Shown: one piece after another, positions 17,052-26,124 of the stretch
How positions within the stretch are numbered: position 1 is the first letter of the stretch
How the letters are laid out: every line of letters begins with the position of its first letter
Assembly (NCBI GenBank): GCA_947591475.1
Contig: CANQDE010000002.1
Coordinates: 186,001-250,000, forward strand
DNA from: an uncultured Alistipes sp.
GTDB lineage: Bacteria > Bacteroidota > Bacteroidia > Bacteroidales > Rikenellaceae
Direction: 5' to 3'
DNA length: 64,000 bases
The notes under the pieces: generated by a model
What the model saw: only the letters and a program-made list of their open reading frames with translations
The model's database searches: none
What the model was told of the DNA's origin: nothing
Position numbers and translations under genes: made by a program

Positions 17052-18035
17052 ATGATTACCATTTACCTCAAGCAATACAATAAAATCATCCGGAATGCCG
17101 ACACGAAGCTCTTCGACGATTTGGGCTACGACGACATTCTGTGGATCGACCTGTCGCAGCCGACCGTCAAGGAGCAGAAAGCGGTCGAGAACTTCATGGA
17201 GATCAGTCTCCAAACCAAACAGCAGGTCGAGGAGATCGAGTCGACCTCGAAATACTCCGAGACGGAAAACACGATCATTTCGAATGCCAATTTCTTCGTG
17301 CCGACGGGCGATTCGTTCGTCGTCGAGCCTGTGTCGTTCATCATCTCGAACGAGGGCGTGCTCGTGTCGGTGCGCAACGCCGAGTTCCGCACCTTCCGCG
17401 AGACGGAGAAACGGTTGCAGATGAACTACCGCAGTTATTCGACCGGTTATCATCTGTTCATCTCGTTGTTGGAGGTGCGCATCGACTTCGATGCCGACCT
17501 CGTGGAGTTGGTCGCCAAGCAGGTCGCGACGCTTTCGAAGGCCGTCAATTCGGAGGATTCGATCGACAAAAAGGTGCTGCATCGCATCAGCGCCTTGCAG
17601 GAGAGCACGATGTTGTTGCGCGAGAACATTTTCGACCGGCAGCGCGTGCTTTCGGGTATTTTGCGTTCCGAACGCTTCCCGAACGATATTTATCCGCGTT
17701 TGCAGTTGATGATCAAAGACGTCAATTCGTTGATTAACCACGCGGATTTCAGCTTCCAGCGTTTGGATTACATTCAGGATGCCGCGTTGGGTCTGATTAA
17801 CATCGAGCAGAACGAAATCGTCAAAATTTTCTCCGTGGCGGCCGTCATCTTCCTGCCCGCAACGCTCATCGCCTCCGTCTACGGCATGAACTTCAAGGCC
17901 ATGCCCGAATTGGATTGGTCATGGACTTTACCCAACGGATGGACGATTCCCGTCGGTTATCTGTTCGCCATCGGATTGATGATTTTCTGTTCCGGTCTGA
18001 CTATCTGGTATTTCCGGTACAAGAAGTGGTTGTAG
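17052..18035 (+). CDS. corA: CorA-family magnesium/divalent cation transporter
   Basis: The protein is 327 residues from ATG 17052 (MITIYLKQYNKIIR); an in-frame ATG at 17010 would add an unlikely 14 residues. It has a long cytoplasmic alpha/beta and coiled domain and two C-terminal transmembrane helices. The first helix ends in the selectivity motif YGMNF. The tail ends in the basic YFRYKKWL. CorA forms a pentameric channel for Mg2+ and Co2+/Ni2+. It converges with, and overlaps by 35 bases, the gene on the other strand. The long leader before it may carry regulation. Confidence 0.88.
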   Translation: MITIYLKQYNKIIRNADTKLFDDLGYDDILWIDLSQPTVKEQKAVENFMEISLQTKQQVEEIESTSKYSETENTIISNANFFVPTGDSFVVEPVSFIISNEGVLVSVRNAEFRTFRETEKRLQMNYRSYSTGYHLFISLLEVRIDFDADLVELVAKQVATLSKAVNSEDSIDKKVLHRISALQESTMLLRENIFDRQRVLSGILRSERFPNDIYPRLQLMIKDVNSLINHADFSFQRLDYIQDAALGLINIEQNEIVKIFSVAAVIFLPATLIASVYGMNFKAMPELDWSWTLPNGWTIPVGYLFAIGLMIFCSGLTIWYFRYKKWL

Positions 18036-18723
18036 CGGCCGCGCGCAGCGCTTCGATGAAACAGGGCCACAGCTCCCACAGATTTTCGGTTTGCAGCCAC
18101 AATTCGCGTGCTTGCGCCTCGACCGTCGGGCGTTCGCTTTCGATGTCATGCAGATAGCGGTCGTCCGCCGGATGTTCCGTCGCCGTGAACTCCTCGAAAT
18201 AGGGGGCGAAATGCTCTTTGAACCGCTTCAACTCGCCTTCGGGCAGCTTCCCGTCGCGGCGATAGGCCGACCATAGCAGCATGACCGAGCGGCTGGCTTG
18301 CCGGTCCGATACATCGTTGATGACCTCGTCGAACAATTCCTCCTCGTCCAGCGCGAGATAGTCGAACGCCAGCAGCTCGCTCCCCTCCGAATGGTCTTCG
18401 GGGTCGAGTTCCAGCAGCAGTTCGAGCAGGGCCGCCGACATTTCGAAATCATTGATTAGAAAATGGTCTACGGCCGACGCATGGATGATTTCGAGCGCCG
18501 CTTGCGAATTGCGGTGATTCCATTCCAAATTGATCTCTTCGTTCTCGGGCAGCAGTTCCGCTATCCGTTGAAAAGCGCGATAGCGTTCGTCGCAGGCCGC
18601 TTCGACCTGACCGTCCCTTTCCAATTTCCGGCTGTGGGACAGAACTTTCACAAAATCGTAAGGTCCTTCGCCTACGATTTCGAATGTTTGGTCGGGGGTG
18701 GGATTAAGGGCGGCTTTTTGCAT
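18001..18723 (-). CDS. Helical repeat protein of unknown function
   Basis: I do not recognise a named family. The 240-residue product is acidic and almost entirely helical, with TPR-like helix pairs (QVEAACDERYRAFQRIAELLPENEEINLEWNHRN; AALLELLLELDPEDHSEG). It has no signal peptide. Its start overlaps the end of cstA by 20 bases, so it is probably translated with cstA. Its 3' end overlaps corA on the opposite strand. A role linked to CstA is only an inference from position. Confidence 0.6.
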   Translation of the reverse strand: MQKAALNPTPDQTFEIVGEGPYDFVKVLSHSRKLERDGQVEAACDERYRAFQRIAELLPENEEINLEWNHRNSQAALEIIHASAVDHFLINDFEMSAALLELLLELDPEDHSEGSELLAFDYLALDEEELFDEVINDVSDRQASRSVMLLWSAYRRDGKLPEGELKRFKEHFAPYFEEFTATEHPADDRYLHDIESERPTVEAQARELWLQTENLWELWPCFIEALRAAATTTSCTGNTR

Positions 18724-20137
18724 CGCGTCGCAGTTTTAGCAGCATGATGATTAGAACGAAAAGCGTTGCGATTCCGCCGAGTGCATAAGCCATCGTGCGG
18801 TCGGACATCCCGAAGAATTGGTCGGATACGAAGACGAAAGACGCGCAGACATAGGTCATCAGTAGGGCCGGCAGCATCGCAATCCAGCGATTCGCACGTC
18901 GGCGACAGAGCCAGACCACAATGGCCCACAGCACGATGGTCGCGAGCGTTTGGTTCGTCCATGCGAAATAGCGCCAGACGATGCCGAATTGCATCTGCGT
19001 AATCGCATAGCCTACAATGAAAAGCGGGATGCAGATTGCGAATCGTTTGAGTTTGTTGCGTTGGTCGATGCGGAGCATATCGGCGATAATCAGTCGGGCC
19101 GACCGGAAGGCTGTGTCGCCCGACGTAATCGGGGCTGCCACCACGCCCAGCAGGGCCAAGATTCCGCCTACGATTCCCAGCATGCCATTCGATACGGTGT
19201 TCACTACCCAAGCCGGATCATGGCCCGCTTCGCCCATCGTCGTCGACAGCTGACCGGCTCCTCCGAAGAAAGCCATCGCCACCGCCGCCCAAATCAACGC
19301 AATGATCGATTCGGAAATCATCGCACCGTAAAAGACACTGCGGCATTCGCCTTCGTTGCCGATGCAGCGGGCCATCAGCGGCGACTGCGTAGCATGGAAG
19401 CCCGAAATGGCGCCGCAGGCAATCGTGATGAAGAGGGTCGGTACAATGGGGAGTTTGTGCGGTTCGAGTTGAAAGTTTTTGAACGTGGCCGCCGTGAGTT
19501 CCGGAATCTCCCAGTGCCCGAAAAAGAGGGCTCCGAGCAAGCCGACCGCCATCAGAATCAAGGCGATGCCGAAAATCGGATAGAGGCGTCCGATGATTTT
19601 GTCGATGGGCAGCAGGGTCGCCACGAAATAGTAAGTAAGGATAATCCATACCCATACGGGGATGGATATTTCGGGTACGAGCGACGTGAGCAGTTGGGCG
19701 GGGCTCAGCACGAATACCGCTCCGACGAGTACCAGCAGCAGAATGGAAAAGATACGCATGAATTGGCGCATGCCGCCTCCGAGATAGCGGCCAACCACTT
19801 CGGGAATGCTCAGCCCGTCATTGCGGACAAGCATCATGCCCGAGAGAAAATCGTGCATAGCGCCCATGAAGATGCCTCCGAACGTAATCCACAGAAAAGC
19901 GACCGGGCCGAAACAGGCTCCGAGGATCGCTCCGAAGATGGGGCCCGTTCCCGCGATATTGAGCAGTTGAATCAAGAACGTCCGCCAGCGGGGAATGCGT
20001 ACATAGTCCACACCGTCCGCAAGACGGGTGCAAGGGGTTTGGGCCGAGCGATCGACGCCTGCAAGGCGTTCGAGATAGCGGCCATAGGTGAAATAGGCTG
20101 TAACGAGGAGGGCTAGACAGATGCAGAAAGTTACCAT
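18704..20137 (-). CDS. cstA: CstA-family carbon starvation / peptide-pyruvate transporter
   Basis: The 477-residue membrane protein has the CstA signatures: an N-terminal TYGRYLERLAGVD and DYVRIPRWRTFLIQLLNIAGTGPIFGAILGACFGP, then GAMHDFLSGMMLVRN and a long multi-helix core with GFHATQSPLMARC and ITSGDTAFRSARLI. CstA proteins import peptides or pyruvate under carbon limitation. This is the shorter version common in Bacteroidota (E. coli CstA is about 700 residues). The next gene overlaps it by 20 bases. Confidence 0.85.
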   Translation of the reverse strand: MVTFCICLALLVTAYFTYGRYLERLAGVDRSAQTPCTRLADGVDYVRIPRWRTFLIQLLNIAGTGPIFGAILGACFGPVAFLWITFGGIFMGAMHDFLSGMMLVRNDGLSIPEVVGRYLGGGMRQFMRIFSILLLVLVGAVFVLSPAQLLTSLVPEISIPVWVWIILTYYFVATLLPIDKIIGRLYPIFGIALILMAVGLLGALFFGHWEIPELTAATFKNFQLEPHKLPIVPTLFITIACGAISGFHATQSPLMARCIGNEGECRSVFYGAMISESIIALIWAAVAMAFFGGAGQLSTTMGEAGHDPAWVVNTVSNGMLGIVGGILALLGVVAAPITSGDTAFRSARLIIADMLRIDQRNKLKRFAICIPLFIVGYAITQMQFGIVWRYFAWTNQTLATIVLWAIVVWLCRRRANRWIAMLPALLMTYVCASFVFVSDQFFGMSDRTMAYALGGIATLFVLIIMLLKLRRDAKSRP

Positions 20138-20290
20138 TTTCGCGGGATTTCCTGCGAATATAATAAGAAATGCGATAATTTTTGCAAAAATGTTGCGTGA
20201 AAAGAATTTTTTTCAGATATTTGCAGTCCCGAAAGGGGAAAGATGTTTTGGGGAGAGCGGTGATCGGACAGGGGATCAGCGCTCTTGCAG

Positions 20291-20362
20291 GCCGAATTAG
20301 CTCAGTGGTAGAGCACTTCACTCGTAATGAAGGGGTCCCGAGTTCAAGTCTCGGATTCGGCT
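20291..20362 (+). tRNA. tRNA-Thr (anticodon CGT)
   Basis: A complete cloverleaf is visible. The acceptor stem is GCCGAAT/ATTCGGC, the D stem GCTC/GAGC, the anticodon stem CTTCA/TGAAG with loop CTCGTAA, and the T stem CCGAG/CTCGG, with discriminator T. CCA is not encoded. A possible promoter (TTG at 20193-20195, then 20 bases, then GATATTTG at 20216-20223) lies upstream. Confidence 0.95.
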
Positions 20363-20424
20363 CAAAAAGAAGAAGGGTCGCAGATTTGCGACCCTCCTTT
20401 GTTATTTCATCTGTCTTATTTTAC

Positions 20425-21033
20425 TTAGTGATATTTTTTAACATGAACATGTGGATAATCCCACTTTTGACATTTATCACACCAGACTTTAGATGCATTA
20501 CCTGTATAATCCGGAGCATACTGTTTAACTTCAACATAAGGTCTTGAAGAAGATGATGAGGAGAAGGAAGAAGATGATGATGAGGAGGAGGAGGGGGAGA
20601 ATGATGAGGAAGAGTTATCAATATATCCGGATGTAGCAAAGCCATTATTGCCAATCCCCGTATATGCACCCGTATTGGTATTCCCCCAAACGACCATTAC
20701 TTGCATTCCATTTCCACCGCATAATGAACATTTTCCGGTCATATGACATAGTATGCATGGGACATAACGGCTATACGGCCCCGCAGCAACAAATGTTTGC
20801 CCTGCTCCATGGCACCAAGAGCAAACCCCAGTTTGACCACAATTAGTACAAGGCATACTTGTAACAGTCTGTGTCGTTCCGTCTGCATAACTATATATAT
20901 CCACAAACCCTCCTCCGGGAGTAGCTGTATGAGTATGATGAACATTACTGTTGGATTGAGCCAATATATATTGATTTGCGCCCAATGCACATCCAACCAT
21001 CAGGTAAAATAAAAAATTTTTATAAAAGTTCAT
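20425..21033 (-). CDS. Secreted DnaJ-type zinc-finger protein without J domain
   Basis: From ATG 21033 (an alternative ATG lies six codons upstream) the product is 202 residues. It has a signal peptide (about 1-26) and four CxxC pairs arranged like the DnaJ zinc-binding domain: Cys62/65, 71/74, 93/96 and 102/105, within CTNCGQTG, CSWCHGAG, CILCHMTG and CSLCGGNG. A low-complexity serine tract (about 137-165) follows, then a C-terminal WCDKCQKWDYPHVHVKKYH. There is no J domain. The gene is clearly more AT-rich than its neighbours, which suggests recent acquisition. The function is unknown. Confidence 0.72.
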   Translation of the reverse strand: MNFYKNFLFYLMVGCALGANQYILAQSNSNVHHTHTATPGGGFVDIYSYADGTTQTVTSMPCTNCGQTGVCSWCHGAGQTFVAAGPYSRYVPCILCHMTGKCSLCGGNGMQVMVVWGNTNTGAYTGIGNNGFATSGYIDNSSSSFSPSSSSSSSSSFSSSSSSRPYVEVKQYAPDYTGNASKVWCDKCQKWDYPHVHVKKYH

Positions 21034-21140
21034 GACATAATGTTTTGACAAAAAATCATAATTTTTCAGCTATTCAAAACAAAGTGTCCGATTTTGTGTG
21101 GTTAAACAAAACCGGACACATTTGTAAAATTAACAGTAAA

Positions 21141-23297
21141 TTACTCTTCGTCCGTGTCCGTGTAGGCTTTCAGCAGCTTTTCCTGCACATCGGCGGGCAC
21201 TTGCTCGTAGGAGGAGAATTTCATTGTGTAGGTCGCCGAACCCGAGGTCAGCGACGACAACGAGGTCGAATAGCGATACAACTCGGCCAACGGAACCAAT
21301 GCCGTCAACCGGTCGAATCCCTTGTCCGATTCCATGCCGGCAATCATCGCGCGACGGTTTTGCAGGTCGCTCATCACGGCACCCATGTACTCTGAAGGCA
21401 CTAATACTTCGACGTTGTAAATCGGTTCCATGATTTTCGGTCCGGCATTGCGGAACGCCTCCTTGAATGCGTTGCGGGCTGCCAGTTTGAACGAAATTTC
21501 GTTCGAATCCACCGGGTGCATCTTGCCGTCGTAAACCACGACGCGGATGTCGCGGGCGTAGGAACCCGTCAGCGGGCCTTCGTCCATCTTTTCCATGACG
21601 CCTTTCAGAATGGCCGGCATGAAGCGTGCGTCGATCGCACCGCCCACGATAGCCGAATAAAATTGCAGTTTACCGCCCCATGGCAGATCGTATTCCTCTT
21701 TCGTCTTGACGTTTACGACCATATCGCCCTTGCCCGGCACCTTGTAGTTTTTCGGTTCCGGAATCCCTTCGTAGTAGGGTTCGATGATGAGATGCACTTC
21801 GCCGAATTGTCCGGCACCGCCCGACTGTTTCTTGTGGCGATAGTCGGCCTGCGCCACCTTCGTGATGGTCTCGCGATAGGGAATTTTCGGTGCGATGTAT
21901 TCGTATTCGAGCTTGTTTTCCGTGAGGATTCTGCGGCGCAGGATGTTCAGATGATGTTCGCCCTGACCCTGAACGATGGTCTGTTTCAGCTCCTTCGAGT
22001 ATTCCACCAAGATGGTCGGATCCTCGTAACGGGCATCGGCCAGCAGTTTTCCCAACTTTTCCTCGTCGTTCTGCTCTTTGGCCTTGATGGCGGCACGGTA
22101 GCGCGGTTCCGGAAAGACGATCGGGGTAATGGTTACGGGGTTCGACGGCGCTGCCAACGTATCGTTCGTGCGCGTGCCTTTCAGTTTCACCGTGCAGCCG
22201 ATGTCGCCGGCCGACAGTTCCGTTACCTTGATGCGGTTTTTGCCCGCTACGGCGAACAGTTGCGACAGCTTTTCCTTGTTGCCTGTGCGGGTGTTGACCA
22301 GTTCGGTGCCTTCGGTGATGCGGCCGCGAACGACACGGAAATAGGTGATTTCGCCGATGTGTTGTTCGATCTGGCTCTTGAATACGAACGCAACGACCGG
22401 CGCTTCGGCATCGGCGGCGATCTCCTCGTCCTCGACCGTGCGGAATTTCGGGGCTTTCAGCGGGCCCGGGGCCACGTTGATGATGAACTCCATCAATCGT
22501 TTCGTACCGATGTCGTTTTTGCCGCTCGCACAGAAGATGGGCATCACCTCGCGTTTCGAAAGGCCGATTTTCAGCCCTGCACGGATGTCGTCTTGCGTCA
22601 GCGTGCCCTTGTCGAAGTAGAGTTCCATCAACGCTTCGTCATGTTCAGCGGCCATTTCGACCAACTCGCGATTGAGTTGTTGGGCGTGTTCCATCTCTTC
22701 GGCGGGAATCTCCAACTCCTCGCGATGGCCGTCATGGTCTTTGAACCGATACATCTTCATCAACAGCACGTCGATGAACGCATCGAACTGCGGCCCTTGG
22801 TTGACGGGATATTGCACGATGACGGGCTTCACGCGCGAAGCGGCTTTCACCGATTCGTAGGCAGCTTCGAAATTGGCCTTGTCCGAATCGAGTTGATTGA
22901 TAACCCCGATGACGGGTTTTTGGAGGATGCGGGCATAGCGGGCTTGGATTTCGCTGCCGACCTCCCAGCCGTTGACGGCGCTGTACAAAAAAATGCCGAC
23001 GTCGGCCACTTTGAAAGCCGAAAAGAGACTGCCGCAGAAATCGTCCGACCCCGGGCAGTCGATGATATTGAGTTTGCGCTCCATGAACTCCGTGAAGAGG
23101 ATCGTGGAGTAGATCGAGCGTTTGTATTCGTGTTCGATGTCGGTATTGTCCGAAAGGGTGTTGTTGGTTTCGATGGTGCCGCGGCGGTCGATGACCTTAC
23201 CTTCGAAGGCCATCGCTTCGGCAAGGGTGGTTTTGCCCGTGCCCGGCGCGCCCAGCAGCACGATGTTTTTGATCTCTTTGGCTGAATAGTTTTTCAT
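21141..23297 (-). CDS. fusA2: EF-G paralogue with degenerate GTPase site (EF-G2 type)
   Basis: The 718-residue product (ATG 23297; the upstream extension is not convincing) has the five-domain EF-G layout through to the C-terminal domain V (EPIYNVEVLVPSEYMGAVMSDLQNRRAMI). The G domain is altered. The P-loop is GAPGTGKTT (16-24), the switch II DTPGH motif is DCPGSDDF with Ser84 in place of the catalytic His, and NKxD is NQLD (134-137). The Bacteroides EF-G2 paralogue is reported to lack GTPase activity and to support translation under starvation, and these substitutions fit such a protein. It is not the main EF-G. Confidence 0.8.
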   Translation of the reverse strand: MKNYSAKEIKNIVLLGAPGTGKTTLAEAMAFEGKVIDRRGTIETNNTLSDNTDIEHEYKRSIYSTILFTEFMERKLNIIDCPGSDDFCGSLFSAFKVADVGIFLYSAVNGWEVGSEIQARYARILQKPVIGVINQLDSDKANFEAAYESVKAASRVKPVIVQYPVNQGPQFDAFIDVLLMKMYRFKDHDGHREELEIPAEEMEHAQQLNRELVEMAAEHDEALMELYFDKGTLTQDDIRAGLKIGLSKREVMPIFCASGKNDIGTKRLMEFIINVAPGPLKAPKFRTVEDEEIAADAEAPVVAFVFKSQIEQHIGEITYFRVVRGRITEGTELVNTRTGNKEKLSQLFAVAGKNRIKVTELSAGDIGCTVKLKGTRTNDTLAAPSNPVTITPIVFPEPRYRAAIKAKEQNDEEKLGKLLADARYEDPTILVEYSKELKQTIVQGQGEHHLNILRRRILTENKLEYEYIAPKIPYRETITKVAQADYRHKKQSGGAGQFGEVHLIIEPYYEGIPEPKNYKVPGKGDMVVNVKTKEEYDLPWGGKLQFYSAIVGGAIDARFMPAILKGVMEKMDEGPLTGSYARDIRVVVYDGKMHPVDSNEISFKLAARNAFKEAFRNAGPKIMEPIYNVEVLVPSEYMGAVMSDLQNRRAMIAGMESDKGFDRLTALVPLAELYRYSTSLSSLTSGSATYTMKFSSYEQVPADVQEKLLKAYTDTDEE

Positions 23298-23385
23298 ATA
23301 CCGAATCTGTTTTAAGGTTAAATTACGTGTTAGGCGACTATAAATATACGGAATTTTTATTAACGGCAAGCGATTTTCCCCGATT

Positions 23386-23542
23386 TTTATTAGCTCTGCT
23401 TTTGAAAGCAGCGGGACGAAGACTGCGGAGGAAGAAATTAGAAGGCATGAACGCCTACGAAAGCAAAAAGAGTTTCGGTGCCGCTAACAAAAAACCTCCG
23501 CGGGCGGAGGCTTCGGCTCGCACGGCTCGTTGAGCCGCATTA
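23386..23542. repeat. Degenerate repeat spacer with GC-rich hairpin (family C)
   Basis: A hairpin around GCTTTTGAAAGC (23397-23412) resembles those at 34285 and 24715. The segment 23508-23542 (CCTCCGCGGGCGGAGGCTTCGG, then a stem around CTCGTTGAG) is the reverse complement of the GC-rich blocks at 30893 and 34188. No gene is seen between 23298 and 23579. Confidence 0.55.
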
Positions 23543-23579
23543 TTATAACGTTATTATAATAAGATGATGGCTGCCGCTC

Positions 23580-24518
23580 CTATTCGCGATTCGGATCGTT
23601 GATGGTCTCTTTGATTTCGGAGAGTTCGACCAATTTGTTCACGATGGCATAGATGGTCAGGCCCGCTGCCGAATGGATTTGCAGTTTCGCCGCGATGTTT
23701 CGCCGATGGGTGATGACCGTGTGGGTCGAGATGCAAAGCGCATCGGCAATCTGCTTGTTGGCCATGCCTTTCACCACGCAAACGATAATCTCTTTCTCGC
23801 GGGCGCTCAGCGTCTCTTGTCGTTTGGCTTGCCCTTCGTCGGCGGATGCGAGTTGTTCGACAGCCGGAATGAAAATTTCGTTTTCCACGGCATTGTGCGA
23901 GGCGAGTTCCTGCTCGCAGGTGAATATATCGAACAATACGCCGTTGAGTTCGTTGGTGCTGCCCGTGGGGTAGTATTTGATGATGATGTTTTTCAGTTCG
24001 CGGAGCCGTTCTTCGATTTGGTCGTGATGCCGACGGAATACCTCCATCGAGTATTGCGAGCCTTTTTCGCCAGCCAGCAGCCCTTCGACATAGGGGAACA
24101 CGTTTTTTTCTTCGTAATCCATGTGCTTGTCGACTTCGGCGACGTATTCGTCGAAATAGCGCAGAATGGCGAACGAGACATCGCTTTGGCTGCAATCAAC
24201 GGCTTCGATCAGTTTCCTTCGGATGGCCGGCAGGCGGAAGCCTAAAAAATAGTCGTGCGAATTATGGAGATAGTCGGTCAGCGATCGGACGGAGACTTCA
24301 CCGGCAAGGCTGTTGCCGTCCGCGTGGTTCATCAGCAGGTTCACGACCGCCAGAAAGGTTGCCGTATCGACACCACTCGCCGTGCACACTTCGGCGATCG
24401 TCTTGTCGCCGAAACCGAGGGCGATCCCGAACCGGCTCATCACCTGTAAAACAGGATATTGATCGCATACGAGATCGCACATCCGGTCTTCGCCGGTATA
24501 TCCTCTCGATTGAAACAT
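23580..24518 (-). CDS. Hemerythrin-domain regulator with LuxR-type DNA-binding domain
   Basis: From ATG 24518 the product is 313 residues; a longer frame would run through repeat DNA, and a promoter lies just upstream of this ATG. Residues about 10-62 resemble the ScdA/RIC N-terminal domain (DLVCDQYPVLQVMSRFGI). Residues about 80-225 form a hemerythrin domain with candidate di-iron ligands His88, His132, Glu136, His164/165, His208 and Glu212. Residues 236-300 are a LuxR/NarL helix-turn-helix (LSAREKEIIVCVVKGMANKQIADAL). This points to an oxygen, NO or iron-sulphur stress sensor that acts directly on DNA. It lies downstream of a NarL-type response regulator. Confidence 0.8.
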   Translation of the reverse strand: MFQSRGYTGEDRMCDLVCDQYPVLQVMSRFGIALGFGDKTIAEVCTASGVDTATFLAVVNLLMNHADGNSLAGEVSVRSLTDYLHNSHDYFLGFRLPAIRRKLIEAVDCSQSDVSFAILRYFDEYVAEVDKHMDYEEKNVFPYVEGLLAGEKGSQYSMEVFRRHHDQIEERLRELKNIIIKYYPTGSTNELNGVLFDIFTCEQELASHNAVENEIFIPAVEQLASADEGQAKRQETLSAREKEIIVCVVKGMANKQIADALCISTHTVITHRRNIAAKLQIHSAAGLTIYAIVNKLVELSEIKETINDPNRE

Positions 24519-24558
24519 ACGCAAACCGCTTTCGTCCCCTTGGGGAAATCCATTCGGA

Positions 24559-24566
24559 CAAAAATA
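24559..24566 (-). promoter_or_regulatory. Putative -7 box before the hemerythrin regulator
   Basis: The minus strand reads TATTTTTG about 40 bases before ATG 24518. The -33 region is weak. The position supports the shorter start and implies expression separate from the upstream response regulator. Confidence 0.4.
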
Positions 24567-24605
24567 GTTAAAAAGCCCCGAATCGCCAATACCTATATTC
24601 CGGTA

Positions 24606-24722
24606 TTTTATTAACTGGTACGGGTCAGTCTGTTTTTTCGGGTAAAAGGGAAATGGTCGGCAGCGAAGATGACGTTCCGAATCGTAATAAGGTTCCACCG
24701 CATCGGGAACTGCTTTCAAAAG
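24606..24722. repeat. Composite repeat: family D module and reversed family B module
   Basis: TTATTAACTGGTACGGGTC (24609-24627) is a family D start. From about 24651 to 24722 the sequence is the reverse complement of the module at 34280-34350 (TTCCCGATGCGGTGGA ... ATCTTCGCTGCCGACC, with an adjoining GCTTTTGAAAGC hairpin). It fills the spacer between the two regulators. Confidence 0.65.
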
Positions 24723-24726
24723 CAGG

Positions 24727-25362
24727 TTAGATTTCCACGATGTGGTTCCGGATGGCATAAACCACTAACGAGGCCGTGTTTTTGCAGCCGGTTTTTTCCA
24801 GAATATTGGCGCGATGCTTGTCGACGGTTCGTTTCGATATGAAGAGCTCGTCGGCAATCTCTTGATTGGACAGTCCCCGACATACAGCGACTAAAATTTC
24901 CCGTTCGCGCGACGAGAGGGGTTCATCGGCGACCGCTTCGCGGGTGCGCATGCGCCCTGCCAGCGACGAGAGCAGTTGCGGACTGAAATAGGTGCCGCCT
25001 GCCGCGACCGTTTCGATGGCCTCGATTACATCGCCTATATCCGAATCTTTCAGCAAGAACCCCCGGGCTCCCGCTTCGACCATCCGCGAGTAGTAGCTTT
25101 CATCGCCGTACATCGACAGCGTAATGATTTTCAGTTCCGGACGTTTCGCTAATGCTCGTTCGGTCGTCTGCGCTCCATCGATTCCCGGCATGGCGAAATC
25201 CATGAATACCACATCGGCCTCCAACGTATCGAGCATCGCCAAAAATTCTTCTCCGCCGCCTGCCTCGCCCACCACACGGTATCCCGTGCAGTGTTCCAGC
25301 AGACCGCGCAGGCCATTGCGGAAAAGCGTGTGGTCATCGACCAGTGCGATGCGGTATTCCAT
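24727..25362 (-). CDS. NarL/FixJ-family response regulator
   Basis: The 211-residue protein has a receiver domain (IALVDDHTLFRNGL; acceptor Asp in VVFMDFAMPGIDG; Lys in RGFLLKDS) and a LuxR-type helix-turn-helix (LSSREREILVAVCRGLSNQEIADELFISKRTVDKHRANILEKTG). No histidine kinase is encoded nearby, so it is an orphan here. A -7-like TAAATTTG lies at 25407-25400. It is upstream of, and codirectional with, the hemerythrin regulator, separated by a repeat-filled 208-base gap. Confidence 0.88.
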   Translation of the reverse strand: MEYRIALVDDHTLFRNGLRGLLEHCTGYRVVGEAGGGEEFLAMLDTLEADVVFMDFAMPGIDGAQTTERALAKRPELKIITLSMYGDESYYSRMVEAGARGFLLKDSDIGDVIEAIETVAAGGTYFSPQLLSSLAGRMRTREAVADEPLSSREREILVAVCRGLSNQEIADELFISKRTVDKHRANILEKTGCKNTASLVVYAIRNHIVEI

Positions 25363-25506
25363 CGATCGTGCGGTTTTCGGTTGGGCTGTATCGACGTTGC
25401 AAATTTACGGTTTTCGTCCGTCGTCGCATAGCGTATATATGCGTATTTTCCGACCCTTGACAGAATTATTGTGTCCTACTTTTTCTCTCCCGACGTTTTC
25501 GACCCG

Positions 25507-26118
25507 TTACTTGGCTGTCTTTTGCGTCGCGGGTGTTATCCCTTCCTGAGGTTTCGATTCTTGACAGTTATTAAAACAGTGGCGACAGATCGGCTCGTAA
25601 CTGTCTTGATCGCCCAGCAGGACTTGTTTGTCGTCGGCCGTGAGACGATGCGAATGGTGGGCCAGATTGCCGCAGCGGACACAGATGGCATGGACTTTCG
25701 TAACGTATTCGGCCGTCGCCATCAGGGCGGGCATCGGGCCGAAGGGTTTTCCCGTGTAGTCCATATCCAGACCTGCGGCGATCACGCGGATTCCGCTGTC
25801 GGCCAGCTGTCGGCAGACGTCGACCAGACTGTCGTCGAAGAATTGCGCTTCGTCGATGCCGACGACATCCACGTCGGAGGAGAGCAGCAAGATATTCTGC
25901 GGCGAATCGACGGGCGTAGATCGGAACGCATTGGCATCGTGCGACACGACATCTTCTTCCGAGTAGCGGACGTCGATGCGGGGTTTGAAAATTTCGACTT
26001 TCTGATGGGCGAATTGGGCGCGTTTCAGACGACGGATGAGTTCTTCGGTTTTGCCCGAGAACATTGATCCGCAGATGACCTCGATCCACCCTTTTCGGCT
26101 GGCATTTTCTAGAAACAT
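25507..26118 (-). CDS. tdk: Thymidine kinase
   Basis: This enzyme phosphorylates thymidine for salvage. The 203-residue type II TK shows the P-loop [23 protein letters not shown] (DEAQ, Walker B), the lasso-loop region [31 protein letters not shown], and the second zinc pair CRHC. The C-terminal 20 residues form an unstructured tail. Only 6 bases separate it from the stop of the restriction endonuclease gene, so it now lies downstream of the acquired R-M genes, probably on their transcript. Confidence 0.92.
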   Translation of the reverse strand: MFLENASRKGWIEVICGSMFSGKTEELIRRLKRAQFAHQKVEIFKPRIDVRYSEEDVVSHDANAFRSTPVDSPQNILLLSSDVDVVGIDEAQFFDDSLVDVCRQLADSGIRVIAAGLDMDYTGKPFGPMPALMATAEYVTKVHAICVRCGNLAHHSHRLTADDKQVLLGDQDSYEPICRHCFNNCQESKPQEGITPATQKTAK

Positions 26119-26124
26119 AGATAT

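Noticed and set aside
21516..23285. Long plus-strand open frame opposite the EF-G2 gene
   Set aside because: Shadow of the EF-G2 coding sequence; no domain pattern.
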